Source: Nanobdellati archaeon (lineage in GTDB: Archaea > EX4484-52 > GLR71). Taken from it: 64,000 nt of DNA. Of the stretch, positions 62,341 through 64,000 are shown piece by piece. Position 1 is the stretch's first letter, and every line of letters begins with the position of its first letter. Both the position numbers and the translations under genes were made by a program. The notes beneath the pieces were generated by a model. It was given only the letters and a program-made list of their open reading frames with translations, did not search any database and had not been told where the DNA came from. The stretch covers positions 1 to 64,000 of the forward strand of contig JAHYJR010000002.1 in NCBI GenBank assembly GCA_019429005.1, given 5' to 3'.

Positions 62341-64000
62341 TCAATCAAAATACGCATTCAGAACATACTGCTCAACCATACGGTGCGTATTGAAGAAAGA
62401 CGCATTAAAAGCAATAGCATGTTTCATTATATTCCGCCATTCTTTAGAATCATTATAATATTTAAAAATTATATTTTCTAATTTCTTATACATATCATCA
62501 GAATCTTCATGATTTGTATTTTCTTTTGGATTTCTGCACCCAATAGACCATCCTGTAACATTTTCAACATGACCTTCAAGCCACCAACCATCAAGAACAC
62601 TTAAGCTAGGTACACCATTATGGCATGCTTTCATTCCAGACGTGCCTGATGCTTCAAGAGGACGAAGAGGTGTATTTAACCATAAATCTCCACCAGCAAC
62701 TAGTATCTTTGCAGTCTCCATATTATAATTTTCAATATAAACAACTTTTATTGAATCTTTAAGATCTGTTACTTTTAAAAATATGTTCTTTATTATATCC
62801 TTTCCTGGCTGATCATTAGGATGCGCTTTTCCAGCATAAATTATTTGAAATGCACCAACATTTTTAGAAATATCAATCAATTTTTTAATATCTGTAAAAA
62901 GAAGATCTGCCCGTTTATATGTTGCACTCCTACGAGCAAAAACAATTGTAAATACATCAGGATCCATACCAACATTAGTCTTTTGATTTACAAAATCAAT
63001 AAGATCTTTTTTGGCATTTTCATGTGTTTCCCAAATCTTCTGTTTAGGTATATTTAATGCATATCGTAATGTAAATGGATCCTTTTGCCAACCAGGTATA
63101 AATCGATCATAAAGTTCTTTAAAATGTTTAGATGTCCATGTTGCTGAATGTACACCATTTGTTATTGAATCAATCATATAACCAGGAAACATTTGTCTTG
63201 AAATTTCTCCATGCTTTTTTGCAACACCATTTATATGTTTACTATAATCAAGTGCAAGATAAGTCAAATTAAGTGCACCGTCATGAAATAAAGGTTTCAT
63301 TTCATCAAAAGGTATAATTTCCCCAACTACAGATCTAACAAGATCTTCTGAAAACGTATCATGTCCAGCAGGCACAGGTGTATGTGTTGTAAAAACACAT
63401 TTATTCCTCACAGCTTCTCGTAATTTATTTCCAGTATGTTTAACTCTTTTTTTCCTAAGCAATTCAAGTATAAGAAGACTTGAATGACCCTCATTCATAT
63501 GATATTTTTTAATATTTGAATATCCTAATTTATCAAGAATACGAATACCGCCAATACCAAGTATAATCTCTTGACAAAGTCGATATTTATGATCGCCACC
63601 ATAAAGATAATCTGTGATATGCCTATCATTCTCAGCATTTTCTTCTAAATCAGTATCAAGAAAAATTACAGGCACTTGAAATTTATTCACACCTGTTACT
63701 TTGTATTTCCATGCTGTTACAGCAACTTCTCTTCCTTCAATAGTAACATAAATCTTTTTATTAAGTTTATTAAGCTGTTTTTCAGGTTCCCAAATCACGG
63801 GTTCTTCAGTTTGTATGCCCTGTTCATTGAGTTTTTGTAAAAAATAGCCTTTACGATACAATAATGTAATTGCGACAAGAGGTACATTCAAATCAGCACA
63901 ACTTTTTATGCTATCTCCTGCAAGTATACCAAGACCGCCACTATATGTCGGTATTTTTTCATCTAAACCGATTTCCATACTAAAATATGCAATTTTTCGT
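62341..64000 (-). CDS. glgP: alpha-glucan phosphorylase, partial (runs off right edge)
   Basis: This glycogen/maltodextrin phosphorylase of the short archaeal/bacterial type releases glucose 1-phosphate. Visible parts are AYFSMEIGLDEKIPTYSGGL at the window's end (gene continues beyond 64000, N-terminus missing), YHMNEGHSSLLILELLRKKR, HTPVPAGHDTF, ITNGVHSATWTS, YAGKAHPNDQPGKD and the pyridoxal-phosphate region RPLEASGTSGMKACHNG with GWWLEGH. The 3' end is complete. It would mobilise the storage glucan made by the GT4 enzyme at 27.4 kb. Confidence 0.93.
   Translation of the reverse strand, partial: RKIAYFSMEIGLDEKIPTYSGGLGILAGDSIKSCADLNVPLVAITLLYRKGYFLQKLNEQGIQTEEPVIWEPEKQLNKLNKKIYVTIEGREVAVTAWKYKVTGVNKFQVPVIFLDTDLEENAENDRHITDYLYGGDHKYRLCQEIILGIGGIRILDKLGYSNIKKYHMNEGHSSLLILELLRKKRVKHTGNKLREAVRNKCVFTTHTPVPAGHDTFSEDLVRSVVGEIIPFDEMKPLFHDGALNLTYLALDYSKHINGVAKKHGEISRQMFPGYMIDSITNGVHSATWTSKHFKELYDRFIPGWQKDPFTLRYALNIPKQKIWETHENAKKDLIDFVNQKTNVGMDPDVFTIVFARRSATYKRADLLFTDIKKLIDISKNVGAFQIIYAGKAHPNDQPGKDIIKNIFLKVTDLKDSIKVVYIENYNMETAKILVAGGDLWLNTPLRPLEASGTSGMKACHNGVPSLSVLDGWWLEGHVENVTGWSIGCRNPKENTNHEDSDDMYKKLENIIFKYYNDSKEWRNIMKHAIAFNASFFNTHRMVEQYVLNAYFD

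Noticed and set aside
1..64000. rRNA genes, defence systems, toxin-antitoxin pairs or prophage
   Set aside because: No rRNA sequence, no cas/restriction/toxin motifs and no phage structural genes were seen; only one transposase fragment.

Overview
The window is very AT-rich and clearly archaeal. It carries translation factor aIF5A, ribosomal protein L10e, archaeal-type GltX and ValS, an archaeal RNase J, a primase with fused large-subunit Fe-S domain, ether-lipid enzymes (two GGGP-synthase paralogues and a geranylgeranyl reductase), GAPOR (tungsten glyceraldehyde-3-phosphate:ferredoxin oxidoreductase), a 55-residue histone-fold protein and TATA-box promoters. The fused primase, the small Cys-rich secreted proteins and many short unknown proteins suggest a DPANN-type archaeon, perhaps Woesearchaeota-like. 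That placement is inference and is not settled by the sequence. Many genes have a GGTGAT/GTGAT-type ribosome-binding site 3-5 nt before the start; others look leaderless, with a TATA box about 25 nt upstream of the start.

Layout. 0-7 kb is a decaying margin: a UvrD helicase fragment abutting a truncated transposase, then small membrane and secreted proteins, FKBP, MATE, tRNA-Leu, and HIT and AlkD pseudogenes. 7.3-19 kb is a core block: a dCTP-deaminase-family protein, the lipid cluster (geranylgeranyl reductase diverging from two tandem GGGP-synthase genes, an SDR and a DUF116 protein), agmatinase, a polyprenol-kinase-like protein, aIF5A, primase and GAPOR. 19-28.6 kb holds a SpoIIM-like membrane pair, a broken aspartate racemase, a U32 peptidase, MinD, a sugar nucleotidyltransferase, a helical-repeat protein and a GT4 glycosyltransferase. 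28.8-34 kb is PEP synthase followed by a divergent, probably inactive PEP-synthase paralogue with an Asn/Gln-rich linker. 34-49.9 kb has L10e, an AAA ATPase, dCMP deaminase, a DUF1512 lipoprotein, the histone-fold protein, MntP, ValS, a winged-helix protein, MFS, a cysteine hydrolase, rhomboid and a HAD-like protein. 50-64 kb has a dead ABC-2 operon, MEMO1, RNase J, GltX, two GNAT pseudogenes, ASCH, a coiled-coil protein, an internally duplicated winged-helix protein, HtpX and an alpha-glucan phosphorylase running off the right edge.

How the genes fit together. GAPOR, PEP synthase, the glycosyltransferase, the nucleotidyltransferase and the phosphorylase fit an archaeal modified glycolysis/gluconeogenesis with a storage glucan. 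The dCTP-deaminase-family protein and dCMP deaminase feed dUMP. Agmatinase lies near aIF5A, whose modification needs a polyamine-derived group.

Two themes stand out. First, at least two intact genes (RNase J with ATT, a cysteine hydrolase with ATA) have no ATG/GTG/TTG at the position required by homology; RNase J has a perfect ribosome-binding site in front of the ATT. Second, about eleven genes are broken, many by one-base changes in A or T runs. Short tandem duplications recur upstream of and inside genes.
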